53,413 nt of DNA from Bradyrhizobium manausense (GCF_018129685.1 NZ_JAFCLG010000030.1:1-53413), one strand, 5' to 3'; shown: positions 18,199-27,692, numbered from the stretch's first letter. Notes: a model not told the origin generated them from the letters alone. Made by a program: numbers and translations.

Positions 18199-18777
18199 TC
18201 AATAAGGCTCGTTCTTGAAAGCAGCCGTCGCCACGAGCAGCCGCTTGTGGCCCGCAAGGTTGGAGACGTTGTAGCCGAGCCCGGTCACGAACAGCGGCCA
18301 CTGATAGAACAACCGCACCACCACGATGTCGCCGGCATTGCCCGGGCTGTAGAGCATATTGGTGTCGAAATTGCCGGCCGCATCGATGTGGCTCGACAGC
18401 GTGACCGACGAAAAAGACGAGTAGCTCTCGACATCGACATAGAGGCTGTTGCAGTCGAACAACGCCGGAATCTGGCTACAGACATAGGTCTTGAACGTCG
18501 CCTGCGTGCAGGCCGTGGCCACGCCGCCCACTGCGCAGGACCCCACCGAACCCGACTGCGCCTGGCCGGTCAGCACCACGCGCGCGGAGTCCTGCGTGAC
18601 GGTCTCGAGCACCTGGCTCGCGAAGAATATGATCGCCGTCTCGATGATGGCAAACAACAACGCAAAGAAGACCGGCGCGACCAGCGCAAACTCGACCGCC
18701 GCGGATCCGCGCCGATTGCCGCGAAACCGGCTCAGGGCGGTCTTGAGCGTGAACCTCGAAGGTGCGGGCGATGGCAT
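18199..18777 (-). CDS. TadE-like pilus assembly pseudopilin
   Basis: The 192-residue protein has the pseudopilin pattern RRGSAAVEFALVAPVFFALLFAIIE around residues 23-47, with the Glu and hydrophobic stretch of the TadE family, then a soluble domain with four Cys that could form disulfides (SCAVGG, TACT, YVCS, FDCN). It precedes the other TadE-like gene by 22 bases, so the two form an operon. A longer start at 18807 is possible. Confidence 0.85.
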   Translation of the reverse strand: MPSPAPSRFTLKTALSRFRGNRRGSAAVEFALVAPVFFALLFAIIETAIIFFASQVLETVTQDSARVVLTGQAQSGSVGSCAVGGVATACTQATFKTYVCSQIPALFDCNSLYVDVESYSSFSSVTLSSHIDAAGNFDTNMLYSPGNAGDIVVVRLFYQWPLFVTGLGYNVSNLAGHKRLLVATAAFKNEPY

Positions 18778-19018
18778 CGCGTCAAATTCCCCAGCGGCAG
18801 CGATCATCTGCCCCGATCAGTACCGGAAACTGATTGTTTAAGTGTTTCAGGCCGTCCGCTCCGGCCGGACCGGATCGTTAAGATCGGGTTAACCACGCCG
18901 CGCACGGACACTTTGCGGCTCCGGCGCGGCCCAGAGTCCCGCTCGGCAGCCGCTCCCGATGACATTGCCGCGCTGGTTCGTCTTCGCGCTGGTTTGTCTT
19001 CGCCAGTTTATCTTGACG

Positions 19019-19516
19019 CTAATTCGTCTTGGCGCCGGCGCCGGCGGTGCCGCTGGCATTGCTGTTCAGCGCACCAGCCTGGTTCATCGTGGTGGTGAAG
19101 TAGGTGTCGCTGTCGCCGAGCGTGACCCGGCGCTGGCAGACCGGCATACAGCTATAGGACTCGCGCTCGATCCCGCGATAGACGGTGACGAGGCGGTCGC
19201 TCGGACCCTCGACCTGGATCTGCCGATCGACCAGGATCTCGCCGCCGCGATCGAGCGCAATGAAGTTGGTAGCGCCGTAGCCTTTGCCCGTCACAACGAT
19301 CATCCCGCCCGGTTGAAGCGTGACGTCGGCGATCAGCGGATTGCCGACAACGATCGTCGCCACCTTGCCAGGCAGCCGCACCAGCTTGGCCTGGTCGACA
19401 TTGACCGCGATGGTATCGACCGTGGGCTCGGCAAGGCCAATCGCAGGCGAGGCCAGCGCAGCGACGGTGGCCAGCAGACAGATGCGCGCATGACGGCGCA
19501 GGAACTCTTTACGCAT
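19019..19516 (-). CDS. Stand-alone secretin N-domain protein of the pilus locus
   Basis: The 165-residue protein has a signal peptide (about 1-29) and one domain that parallels the N-terminal domain of CpaC encoded nearby: VDQAKLVRLPGKVATIVVGNPLIADVTL here against the CpaC segment with LPRDIKDVLVADPKIANAVV. It lacks the secretin barrel domain. The C-terminal 60 residues contain a Cys pair (SCMPVC) and an Asn/Gly-rich tail. It probably sits in the periplasm and works with, or competes with, the secretin. The exact role is unknown. It is 242 bases upstream of the TadE pair on the same strand. Confidence 0.75.
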   Translation of the reverse strand: MRKEFLRRHARICLLATVAALASPAIGLAEPTVDTIAVNVDQAKLVRLPGKVATIVVGNPLIADVTLQPGGMIVVTGKGYGATNFIALDRGGEILVDRQIQVEGPSDRLVTVYRGIERESYSCMPVCQRRVTLGDSDTYFTTTMNQAGALNSNASGTAGAGAKTN

Positions 19517-19659
19517 ACTTTTACCCCGGGACGTCACAAACCGGCAGAATCGATCAGGAAGCGGAGCCGGCGCCCGACGCGGTTAACCTGCCTGTAATTC
19601 GTGAACGTTCCGCAAATTCGCCCACTATTGTTCTAACGGACTGGCGTTTTATCACCCGC

Positions 19660-20490
19660 CTAGTGCCGGAACGGATAAGCAAGCTGGCCGGCGATCTCCT
19701 TCGGCATGGCCGCTTCGTCCTTGCCGAAATCCTGCGGCAGCTCACCCATCGGCATGCGGAAGGTCCCGAACAACACGTCCCAGATCGGGAAAGTGCCGGC
19801 GAAATTGGTGTTGCCACCCTCTTCGAGCGGCGTGTGGTGCCAACGGTGGAACACGGGCGTTGCCAGCACATATCTGAAAGGACCGAAGGTCCAGTTCAGG
19901 TTGGCGTGCACGAATGCCGAATGGAAAGTCGTGAACGGGCCGACCCAGATCATGACGTTCGGCGAAATGCCGGCCATCAACAGCACGACGTCGACGCTGA
20001 TCGTGCCGATCATCAGATTGACCGGATGGAAACGGGCCGCCGAGATCCAGCTGATCTCCTCCGAAGAGTGATGGATCGCGTGGTATTTCCAGAACTCGCC
20101 GCCGTGGAACAGGCGGTGCAGCCAGTACAGCATGAAGTCGGCGGCGACCAGGAACAGCATGCCCTGCACCCAGAGCGGCAGCTGCGCGAGCGGGCCATGG
20201 CCGTTGTCGTAGAAGGCGATCAGTTCGTCGGCATCATGGATGTTGAAGAAGAAGCCGGCAGTGACGATCAGGAGTCCGATCCGCATCGTGCGGGCGAACA
20301 CGGGAACGAAGAACCAGTAGCAGATGTCGGTGATGATCTCGCGCTTGCGCCACCACGCCGGACCGGGGTTGCAGGCCCAGAAATGTTCGAGCACCGTGAA
20401 GATTACCGCGAGCGCGAAAGTGACCGGTATCACCTTCTCGATGGTCTCGCCGAGCATCAGGGCAACTTGCATGGGCAGGCTCGACATCAT
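19660..20490 (-). CDS. Fatty acid hydroxylase / sterol desaturase superfamily membrane protein
   Basis: The 276-residue membrane protein has the di-iron histidine boxes of this superfamily: HRLFH (125-129), HAIHH (137-141), and HANLN with HRWHH (195-219). Four or so hydrophobic segments place it in the inner membrane. Family members hydroxylate or desaturate lipids; the substrate cannot be predicted. It lies between the pilus genes and flp, is divergent from flp, and has no obvious link to pilus assembly. Confidence 0.88.
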   Translation of the reverse strand: MMSSLPMQVALMLGETIEKVIPVTFALAVIFTVLEHFWACNPGPAWWRKREIITDICYWFFVPVFARTMRIGLLIVTAGFFFNIHDADELIAFYDNGHGPLAQLPLWVQGMLFLVAADFMLYWLHRLFHGGEFWKYHAIHHSSEEISWISAARFHPVNLMIGTISVDVVLLMAGISPNVMIWVGPFTTFHSAFVHANLNWTFGPFRYVLATPVFHRWHHTPLEEGGNTNFAGTFPIWDVLFGTFRMPMGELPQDFGKDEAAMPKEIAGQLAYPFRH

Positions 20491-20746
20491 CGTCGTCTCT
20501 TTCAGGCTGCTGATCTGACTTAACCCCTACTCCGCTAGATTTAAGGGAGGGTGAAGTTGACGCCGCGTTCGCAACTCGAACGAATTGCGACAACACCCTT
20601 AAGGCGAAATTCACTTTGGCCAAAAGCTTCGCGCAGGACGCGGGTTTGACCGATTGAATTAACTCTACCGAAAGAGCTCGGCACACATGGTCGTAACGTC
20701 AATACAGCGCCGAACGAGGCGACCACACCCAGATGGAGTTTAGTTC

Positions 20747-20911
20747 ATGAAGAACCTGATTGCGCGTTTCGCCAAGGATGAATCCGGCGCCACCGCTATC
20801 GAATACGGTCTGATCGCCGCCGGCATCGCGCTGGCCATCATCACCGTCGTCAACAACCTCGGCACCACGCTGAACACCAAGTTCGGCTCGATCAGCTCCT
20901 CGCTGAAGTAA
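20747..20911 (+). CDS. flp: Flp-type pilin (major pilus subunit)
   Basis: This 54-residue protein is a typical Flp/Fap pilin. It has a short basic leader MKNLIARFAKDESG, a prepilin cleavage site after the Gly, then ATAIEYGLIAAGIALAIITV with the Glu-Tyr pair that defines Flp pilins, and a short C-terminal region ending SSSLK. The prepilin peptidase CpaA encoded downstream would process it. GGAG lies ten bases before the ATG. A terminator directly follows, so the pilin can be made in excess over the assembly genes. Confidence 0.95.
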   Translation: MKNLIARFAKDESGATAIEYGLIAAGIALAIITVVNNLGTTLNTKFGSISSSLK

Positions 20912-20933
20912 GCCGGACGACAAACGACGGCAA

Positions 20934-20965
20934 AAGCCCCGGACCTCCGGGGCCTTTGTTTTTTT
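20934..20965 (+). terminator. Intrinsic terminator after flp
   Basis: An 8-bp GC stem (GCCCCGGA with TCCGGGGC, 2-base loop) is preceded by AAAA and followed by CTTTG and a T-run of seven. It would end most transcription from the flp promoter before the cpa genes. Confidence 0.9.
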
Positions 20966-20970
20966 GGATC

Positions 20971-21129
20971 GTGCGAGTTCCAGTGGCGTTGCGTAGGCAC
21001 AGCACCGATGCCGCGGTTGCGGCGAACGAGGCGGACACGGCGCGCAACGACGCGTCGACTTATTGGGTCTGCCTTGCGCTGCTGCTGGCCATGGCCACGC
21101 TCGCAATGCGCATCGCCAGTCTGTGGTGA
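20971..21129 (+). CDS. Possible 52-residue membrane microprotein
   Basis: An open frame from GTG at 20971 to TGA at 21129 encodes a polar N-terminal half (RRHSTDAAVAANEADTARND) and one hydrophobic helix (YWVCLALLLAMATLAMRIAS). Codon third positions are GC-rich as in real genes here. It fills the gap between the flp terminator and cpaA. There is no clear ribosome site, the GTG lies against the terminator T-run, and the frame could be chance in a GC-rich genome. No family recognised. Confidence 0.35.
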   Translation: MRVPVALRRHSTDAAVAANEADTARNDASTYWVCLALLLAMATLAMRIASLW

Positions 21130-21235
21130 GCCCGGCTCCGCGACTGCTGCAACCGTTGTCGGTTTGTTTAGCACTGCGCTGTAGCATGCGCCGACGCCTC
21201 CATCCGGCAATTTATCCTGGCCCAAGACGCAGCCC

Positions 21236-21760
21236 ATGATCCTCGACCTAGCGCGCCTTCTGCTCTTCCCGGCCCTGATGGCTTTCGCAGCCGCGAGCGA
21301 TCTCTTCACGATGACGATCTCGAACCGCGTCTCGCTGGTGCTGGTCGCGGGCTTCTTCATGCTTGCTGTTGCCGGTGGCATGGCACCTTACGAGGTGCTG
21401 AGCCATGTCGGCGCCGGCGCGTTGATCCTCATCGTGGCCTTCACCTGCTTTGCGATGGGCTGGATGGGAGGCGGCGACGCCAAGGTCGCAGCTTCCGTCG
21501 CGCTTTGGTTCGGCTTCGCGCAGTTGATGGACTTCCTGCTTTACGCGTCGCTGTTCGGTGGCGCGCTGACGCTGCTCCTGCTCCAGTTCCGGCAATGGCC
21601 GTTGCCTTACGGGCTCGCGGGTCAGGCTTGGCTGGCGCGGCTGCACGACAAGCAGACGGGCATTCCCTACGGCATTGCGCTCGCGCTTGGCGCGTTGATG
21701 ATCTACCCCGAGACCGAATGGGTGAAGGCGATCGACCTCGCTCACCTCGCACTGCGCTGA
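21236..21760 (+). CDS. cpaA: Prepilin peptidase CpaA (TadV)
   Basis: CpaA is the A24-type aspartyl prepilin peptidase of Flp pili. The 174-residue polytopic membrane protein has the two catalytic aspartates in the expected settings: Asp22 in ASDLFTMTISNR and Asp81 in GGGDAKV. It lacks the methylase domain of PilD, as usual for Tad systems. It precedes cpaB by 125 bases. Confidence 0.94.
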   Translation: MILDLARLLLFPALMAFAAASDLFTMTISNRVSLVLVAGFFMLAVAGGMAPYEVLSHVGAGALILIVAFTCFAMGWMGGGDAKVAASVALWFGFAQLMDFLLYASLFGGALTLLLLQFRQWPLPYGLAGQAWLARLHDKQTGIPYGIALALGALMIYPETEWVKAIDLAHLALR

Positions 21761-21885
21761 ACGCCGCGATAACCCGGCGTTAAGGCGATTTAGATACGCC
21801 TCATTAACCATGCTTTGACGAATAGCTGGTCAACTGCCGATTACGGCGGCGGCAGCGTCGCAGCGTTCTGTGGAAAGTGAAGCGT

Positions 21886-22683
21886 ATGAATAGGGCACGC
21901 ATAGTCGTCCTGACGGCCGCCATCTGCGCCGGCGGCGTCGCTGCGTATCTGGCGAGCGGCTCGGACTCTGCGCCGCCTCCAGTGGCTCCGGTCGCGCAGC
22001 TTCCCACCACCGACGTTCTGGTCGCCAAGAACGACATCGGCCTCGGCCAGACGGTGAAGCCGGACGACGTGCAGTGGCAGACCTGGCCGACCGCGACCGC
22101 AAGCTCCACCTTCATCCGCCGCAGCGAGCGCCCCGAAGGCGCGACCCAGGTCACCGGGTCGATCGCGCGCGCCCCCTTCATCCAAGGTGAACCGATCCGC
22201 GACCAGAAGCTGGTGAAGGCCGACGGCTCAGGCTTCATGGCTGCGATCCTGCCGACCGGCATGCGCGCCATCTCGACCGAAATCTCGCCGGAGACCGGCG
22301 CCGGCGGCTTCATCCTGCCGAACGACCACGTCGACGTGCTGCTCACGCGCCGCCTCAAGAACCCCGACCAGAGCGCCGGCGCGCCGGACATCGTCAGCAC
22401 CGAAGTCATCCTGGTCAATGTCCGCGTGCTCGCCATCGACCAGGCTCCCAAGGAGAAGGATGGACAGAATACGGTGCTCGGCAAGACCGTGACGCTGGAA
22501 CTCAATTCTGCGCAGACCCAGGTGCTTGCCTCGTCCCGCCAGGCCGGAACGCTCTCACTGGCGTTGCGCAGCATTGCCGACGGCAAGACGACCGAGATCA
22601 CGCTCGATGAGACCGCGCAGAAGCGCGACGGCATTTCGATCATTCGCTACGGCGTCCCGACCCAGGCGACGAAGGCACGATGA
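21886..22683 (+). CDS. cpaB: Flp pilus assembly protein CpaB (RcpC)
   Basis: The 265-residue protein has an N-terminal membrane anchor (RIVVLTAAICAGGVAAYLA) and a SAF-domain pattern (VLVAKNDIGLGQTVKPDDVQW), then the RcpC domain with NDHVDVLL and VTLELNSAQTQVL. CpaB is a periplasmic partner of the secretin. The start is the ATG at 21886 with GGAAAG upstream. Its stop overlaps cpaC by ATGA. Confidence 0.93.
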   Translation: MNRARIVVLTAAICAGGVAAYLASGSDSAPPPVAPVAQLPTTDVLVAKNDIGLGQTVKPDDVQWQTWPTATASSTFIRRSERPEGATQVTGSIARAPFIQGEPIRDQKLVKADGSGFMAAILPTGMRAISTEISPETGAGGFILPNDHVDVLLTRRLKNPDQSAGAPDIVSTEVILVNVRVLAIDQAPKEKDGQNTVLGKTVTLELNSAQTQVLASSRQAGTLSLALRSIADGKTTEITLDETAQKRDGISIIRYGVPTQATKAR

Positions 22684-24170
22684 GGACAGTCGATATGAAG
22701 TGCAGGGCAAATCCGGCAACGCTGCGAACCTCGATGGTTCGCGCCCTGTCGTTCTCGGCCGCCGTCGCGCTGACGCTGAATCCCGCGCTGACGCCCGTGA
22801 TCGCCGCGGACTATCGTCCCGCGGCTCCGGCTGCGGCCGACGGCCAGATGAACGCGCGGTTCCTCTCGCTCGGCGTCGGCAAGTCGATCGTGATCGACCT
22901 GCCGCGCGACATCAAGGACGTGCTCGTCGCGGATCCCAAGATCGCCAATGCGGTGGTCCGCTCGTCGCAGCGCGCCTACATCATCGGCGCCTCGGTCGGC
23001 CAGACCAACATCGTGTTCTTCGATTCCGCCGGCCAGCAGATCGCCGCCTATGACATTGCGGTCAAGCGTGATCTCAACGGCGCTCGCGCCGCGCTGAAGC
23101 AGATCCTGCCCAATTCCGACATCCAGATCGACGGCCTCGGCGACGGCGTCGTCCTGACCGGAACGGCGGCCACCCCGATCGAAGCGCAGCAGGCCAACGA
23201 TCTCGCTGCACGCCTTGCCGGCGGCGCCGACAAGGTGGTGAACTCGATCGTGGTCCGCGGCCGCGACCAGGTCATGCTGAAGGTGACGGTCGCGGAAGTC
23301 GCGCGCAACATCGTCAAGCAGCTCGGCATCGACCTCTCGGCGAACCTCAACTACGGCACCTCGGTGGTAAGCTTCACCAACTCGAATCCGTTCAACGCCT
23401 ACGGCCGCAACCTCGTCGACGGCAACAATCTGACCACCAGGTTCGGCGCGGCGCCTTCCGTGCAGGCGACCCTGCGCGCGATGGAGACCGCGGGCGTGGT
23501 ACGCACGCTGGCCGAGCCGAACCTGACCGCGATTTCGGGTGAATCCGCGACCTTCATCGCCGGCGGTGAATTCCCGGTGCCGGCAGGCTATGCCTGCGAT
23601 CCCACCACCCATGTCTGTACCACCCAGATCAGCTTCAAGAAGTTCGGCATCTCGCTCAACTTCACGCCCGTGGTGCTCACCGAGGGCAAGATCAGCTTGC
23701 GGGTGATGACCGAGGTCTCGGAGCTTTCCAACGACAATTCGATCACGCTGTCGCAGGCCGTGACCTCAAGCTCGGTCAACTCGCTGACCGTGCCCTCGAT
23801 CAAGACCCGGCGCGCCGAGACCTCGCTCGAAATTCCCTCCGGCGGCGCGATGGCAATGGCCGGCCTGATCCAGCAACAGACCAAGCAGGCGATCAGCGGA
23901 TTGCCCGGGCTGATGCAGCTGCCGATTCTCGGCACGCTGTTCCGCAGCCGCGACTTCGTCAACAACACGACCGAGCTGGTCGTGATCGTCACGCCTTATG
24001 TCGTTCGCGCAGCGGCGCCAAAGGACCTGTCGCGACCGGATGACGGCTTCGCCGCGCCTGCCGATCCGCAGGCCGAGCTGATCGGCAACATCAACCGCAT
24101 CTACGGCGTGCCGGGCCGGACCGAACCGGCAAGAAACTACCGTGGCACCTACGGCTTCATCACCGACTGA
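22680..24170 (+). CDS. cpaC: Outer-membrane secretin CpaC (RcpA)
   Basis: CpaC forms the outer-membrane channel through which Flp pili leave the cell. The 496-residue protein has a signal peptide ending near VIAADY, a pilus-type N-domain, a BON/N1-like region (SDIQIDGLGDGVVLTGTA) and the C-terminal secretin domain from about residue 260 (LAEPNLTAISGESATFIAGG, LPILGTLFRSRDF, ELVVIVTPYVV). Start at 22680 is taken from the ATGA overlap with cpaB; ATG at 22695 is also possible. Confidence 0.95.
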   Translation: MRTVDMKCRANPATLRTSMVRALSFSAAVALTLNPALTPVIAADYRPAAPAAADGQMNARFLSLGVGKSIVIDLPRDIKDVLVADPKIANAVVRSSQRAYIIGASVGQTNIVFFDSAGQQIAAYDIAVKRDLNGARAALKQILPNSDIQIDGLGDGVVLTGTAATPIEAQQANDLAARLAGGADKVVNSIVVRGRDQVMLKVTVAEVARNIVKQLGIDLSANLNYGTSVVSFTNSNPFNAYGRNLVDGNNLTTRFGAAPSVQATLRAMETAGVVRTLAEPNLTAISGESATFIAGGEFPVPAGYACDPTTHVCTTQISFKKFGISLNFTPVVLTEGKISLRVMTEVSELSNDNSITLSQAVTSSSVNSLTVPSIKTRRAETSLEIPSGGAMAMAGLIQQQTKQAISGLPGLMQLPILGTLFRSRDFVNNTTELVVIVTPYVVRAAAPKDLSRPDDGFAAPADPQAELIGNINRIYGVPGRTEPARNYRGTYGFITD

Positions 24171-24191
24171 CGCGGAACGGGGACTTAAGTC

Positions 24192-24926
24192 ATGATCACA
24201 ACACGACCCCAGACCCGCCACCGCGCCGCAGGCCTCAGTGGCGTGCTCGTCGGTATCGCAGTCGCGCTCGGCGGCTGCCAGCACGACGAGGTGACCACCG
24301 CGTCCATTCCCGACGACTACAAGCAACGTCACCCGATTGCGATCGAGGAGCAGAACCGCTCGATCGTCGTGTTCGTCGGACACGCCCGTGGCGGCCTCAC
24401 CGCAGCCCAGCGCGCCGACGTGATGGGGCTCGCGTCGGCCTGGATGCACGAGGGCACCGGCGCCATCCACATCGACGTGCCCTCCGGAACGCCCAATGCG
24501 CGTCCGGTGGCGGAATCCATGCGCGAGATTCAGGCAATGCTGGCGGCAGCTGGCGTTCCCCCGCGCGGCATCATCGCGCGTCCCTATCAGCCGGAAGACA
24601 AGCGATTCCTGCCGCCGATCCGGCTGACCTATTCGAAGATCGCCGCGGTGGCGGGCCCCTGCGGCCTGTGGCCGGAGGATCTCGGCCCCTCGATGAAGAA
24701 CAAGAGCTGGTTCGAGAACAAGGACTATTACAATTACGGCTGCGCCTACCAGCGCAACATGGCGGCCATGATCGACAATCCGTCGGACTTCGAGCAGCCG
24801 CGGGCTGAAACTCCGGGCTACACGGCGCGGCGCATCACCCAGTTCGAGAAATACCGCAAGGGGACTCCGACGGCGATCACCTATCCCGAGGCCGAAAAGG
24901 CCAAACTCAGCGACACCGGCAAATGA
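24192..24926 (+). CDS. cpaD: Pilus assembly lipoprotein CpaD
   Basis: The 244-residue protein has a lipoprotein signal with lipobox ALGGC (Cys29) and the CpaD pattern DDYKQRHPIAIEE and YNYGCAYQRNMAAMIDNPSD. CpaD is an outer-membrane lipoprotein that supports secretin assembly in alphaproteobacterial Cpa/Tad systems. It overlaps cpaE by four bases (ATGA). Confidence 0.93.
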   Translation: MITTRPQTRHRAAGLSGVLVGIAVALGGCQHDEVTTASIPDDYKQRHPIAIEEQNRSIVVFVGHARGGLTAAQRADVMGLASAWMHEGTGAIHIDVPSGTPNARPVAESMREIQAMLAAAGVPPRGIIARPYQPEDKRFLPPIRLTYSKIAAVAGPCGLWPEDLGPSMKNKSWFENKDYYNYGCAYQRNMAAMIDNPSDFEQPRAETPGYTARRITQFEKYRKGTPTAITYPEAEKAKLSDTGK

Positions 24927-26191
24927 TCAGCTACGCGCGTCAGACTCAGGAACAGCAGCCGGAGGCCGCATCGCCGCCGGTCGAGGAGCATATTGCGCCC
25001 GCGCCGCGTGTCTCGGTCCAGGCCTTCTGCGAAACCGTGGAGACCGCCGCCGCCGTGCAATCGGCCGGCGAGGATCGCCGTCTCGGCAAGGCGCATCTGA
25101 AAATCCAGATGGGCGGCATGGCGGCAGCGATCGAGGCTTATCGGTCTGCGCCCACCCCCAACGTGATCGTGCTCGAGAGCGACGCGCGCAACGATCTGCT
25201 CGCGGGGCTCGACCAGCTCGCCACCGTTTGCGACGCCGGCACCCGCGTGGTCGTGATCGGCCGCATCAACGACGTCATGCTCTATCGCGAGCTGGTGCGC
25301 CGCGGCGTCAGCGACTACGTGCTCGCGCCGGTCGGCCCGATCGACGTCGTGCGCTCGATCTGCAACCTGTTCTCGGCGCCGGAAGCCAAGGCGGTCGGCC
25401 GCATCATTGCCGTGGTCGGCGCCAAGGGCGGCGTCGGCGCCTCCACCATTTCCCACAACGTGGCCTGGGCGATCGCGCGGGACCTCGCGATGGACGCCGT
25501 GGTCGCCGATCTCGATCTGGCCTTCGGCACTGCGGGGCTCGACTACAACCAGGACCCGCCGCAGGGCATCGCGGACGCCGTGTTCTCTCCGGACCGGGTC
25601 GATACCGCCTTCATTGACCGTTTGCTGTCGAAATGCACGGACCATCTCAGCCTGCTGGCGGCGCCGGCAACGCTCGACCGGGTCTATGATTTCGGCACCG
25701 ACGCCTTCGACGCGGTGTTCGACACGCTGCGCGCGACCATGCCCTGCATCGTGCTCGACGTCCCGCATCAATGGTCGGGTTGGACCAAGCGCGCCTTGAT
25801 CGGCGCCGACGACATCCTGATCGTCGCCGCACCCGATCTCGCCAACCTGCGCAATACCAAGAACCTGTTCGACCTCTTGAAGGCCGGGCGTCCGAACGAC
25901 CGCCCGCCGCTCTACTGCCTGAACCAGGTCGGCGTTCCCAAGCGGCCGGAGATCGCGGCGACCGAGTTCGCCAAGGCGATCGAGAGCCAGCCGGTCGTCT
26001 CGATCCCGTTCGAGCCCCAGATCTTCGGCGCGGCCGCCAACAACGGCCAGATGATCGCGGAGATCTCCGCCAATCACAAATCGATCGAGATGTTCCTCCA
26101 GATCGCCCAGCGCCTGACCGGCCGCAGCGAGACGAAGAAACAAAAGTCGTCCTTGCTTTCACCGCTGATTGAGAAGTTGCGGGGAAAATAA
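24923..26191 (+). CDS. cpaE: MinD/ParA-like localisation ATPase CpaE (TadZ)
   Basis: The 422-residue protein has a receiver-like N-terminal domain (about 30-150, without a clear phospho-Asp pocket) followed by a MinD/ParA ATPase with the deviant Walker A GAKGGVGAS (166-174) and ADLDLAFGTAG. CpaE/TadZ places the pilus machine at a cell pole in related bacteria. It is 21 bases before cpaF. Confidence 0.94.
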   Translation: MISYARQTQEQQPEAASPPVEEHIAPAPRVSVQAFCETVETAAAVQSAGEDRRLGKAHLKIQMGGMAAAIEAYRSAPTPNVIVLESDARNDLLAGLDQLATVCDAGTRVVVIGRINDVMLYRELVRRGVSDYVLAPVGPIDVVRSICNLFSAPEAKAVGRIIAVVGAKGGVGASTISHNVAWAIARDLAMDAVVADLDLAFGTAGLDYNQDPPQGIADAVFSPDRVDTAFIDRLLSKCTDHLSLLAAPATLDRVYDFGTDAFDAVFDTLRATMPCIVLDVPHQWSGWTKRALIGADDILIVAAPDLANLRNTKNLFDLLKAGRPNDRPPLYCLNQVGVPKRPEIAATEFAKAIESQPVVSIPFEPQIFGAAANNGQMIAEISANHKSIEMFLQIAQRLTGRSETKKQKSSLLSPLIEKLRGK

Positions 26192-26212
26192 GCCGCCGCA
26201 TGGAGTTGTTAA

Positions 26213-27676
26213 GTGTTCGGTAAGCGTAGCGGAACAGACACCGACCTTCGGGCTCCCAAGCCCGGCGCCGTGTCGCCAGAGCCTGTCCAGGCCCCGGCGC
26301 CGACGGTGTCGCGCGCGCCGCCCCCGCCGGCCGTCGCCTCGCCGCCGCTCGCGCCGTCCCGGCCGCCGCCGGCGATGGAAAGCCGTCGCTCGGACAACTA
26401 CTACGAGGTCAAGGCCACCATCTTCGGCGCGCTGATCGAGGCCATCGACCTCGCGCAGCTCGCCAAGCTCGATTCGGAGTCCGCGCGCGAGGAAATCCGC
26501 GACATCGTCAACGAGATCATCGCGATCAAGAACATCGTGATGTCGATCGCCGAGCAGGAAGAGCTGCTCGACGATATCTGCAACGACGTGCTCGGTTATG
26601 GTCCGCTCGAGCCGTTGCTTGCCCGCGACGACATCGCCGACATCATGGTGAACGGCGCCGGTACGGTCTTCATCGAAGTCAGCGGCAAGATCCAGCGAAC
26701 CGGGATCCGCTTCCGCGACAACCAGCAGCTCCTCAACATCTGTCAGCGCATCGTCAGCCAGGTCGGCCGGCGCGTCGACGAATCCTCGCCGATCTGCGAC
26801 GCCCGCCTCGCCGACGGCTCCCGCGTCAACGCCATCGTGCCGCCGCTGGCGATCGACGGCCCTGCGCTCACCATTCGTAAGTTCAAGAAGGACAAGCTGA
26901 CGCTCGATCAGCTGGTCAAGTTCGGCGCGATCTCGCCCGAGGGCGCTGAGATCCTGCAGATCATCGGACGCGTGCGCTGCAACGTGCTGATCTCCGGCGG
27001 TACCGGCTCGGGCAAGACCACGCTGCTCAACTGCCTGACCAACTATATCGAGCACGACGAGCGCGTCATCACCTGCGAGGACGCGGCCGAACTCCAGCTG
27101 CAGCAGCCCCACGTGGTGCGGCTCGAAACGCGCCCGCCCAATATCGAAGGCGAAGGCCAGGTCACCATGCGCGAGCTGGTGCGCAACTGTCTTCGTATGC
27201 GTCCCGAACGCATCATCGTCGGCGAAGTCCGCGGCCCGGAGGCCTTCGACCTCCTCCAGGCCATGAACACCGGCCACGACGGCTCGATGGGAACGCTTCA
27301 CGCCAACAATCCCCGCGAAGCGCTGTCGCGCTGCGAATCCATGATCACGATGGGCGGCTTCTCCCTGCCCTCCCGCACCATCCGCGAGATGATCTGCGCC
27401 TCGATCGACGTCATCGTCCAGGCCGCGCGTCTGCGCGACGGTTCGCGCCGCATCACCCACATCACCGAGGTGATGGGCATGGAAGGCGACACCATCATCA
27501 CCCAGGACATCTTCCTCTACGACCTGGTCGGCGAGGACGCCAACGGCAAGATCATCGGCCAGCACCGCTCGACCGGCATCGGTCGCCCGAAATTCTGGGA
27601 ACGCGCCCGCTATTACGGTGAAGAGAAACGCCTTGCCGCGGCCCTCGACGCCGCGGAAAAGGCACCGAAGACGTGA
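26213..27676 (+). CDS. cpaF: Pilus secretion ATPase CpaF (TadA)
   Basis: CpaF is the hexameric motor that drives Flp pilus extension and retraction. The 487-residue protein has a Pro-rich N-terminus (about 20-55), an N-terminal helical domain, Walker A GGTGSGKT (262-269), Walker B IIVGEVRG (335-342) and the His box GHDGSMGTLHAN (354-365). The start is GTG at 26213 with GGAG upstream. It is followed closely by tadB. Confidence 0.96.
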   Translation: MFGKRSGTDTDLRAPKPGAVSPEPVQAPAPTVSRAPPPPAVASPPLAPSRPPPAMESRRSDNYYEVKATIFGALIEAIDLAQLAKLDSESAREEIRDIVNEIIAIKNIVMSIAEQEELLDDICNDVLGYGPLEPLLARDDIADIMVNGAGTVFIEVSGKIQRTGIRFRDNQQLLNICQRIVSQVGRRVDESSPICDARLADGSRVNAIVPPLAIDGPALTIRKFKKDKLTLDQLVKFGAISPEGAEILQIIGRVRCNVLISGGTGSGKTTLLNCLTNYIEHDERVITCEDAAELQLQQPHVVRLETRPPNIEGEGQVTMRELVRNCLRMRPERIIVGEVRGPEAFDLLQAMNTGHDGSMGTLHANNPREALSRCESMITMGGFSLPSRTIREMICASIDVIVQAARLRDGSRRITHITEVMGMEGDTIITQDIFLYDLVGEDANGKIIGQHRSTGIGRPKFWERARYYGEEKRLAAALDAAEKAPKT

Positions 27677-27692
27677 GCAGGTCGGCGCAATC

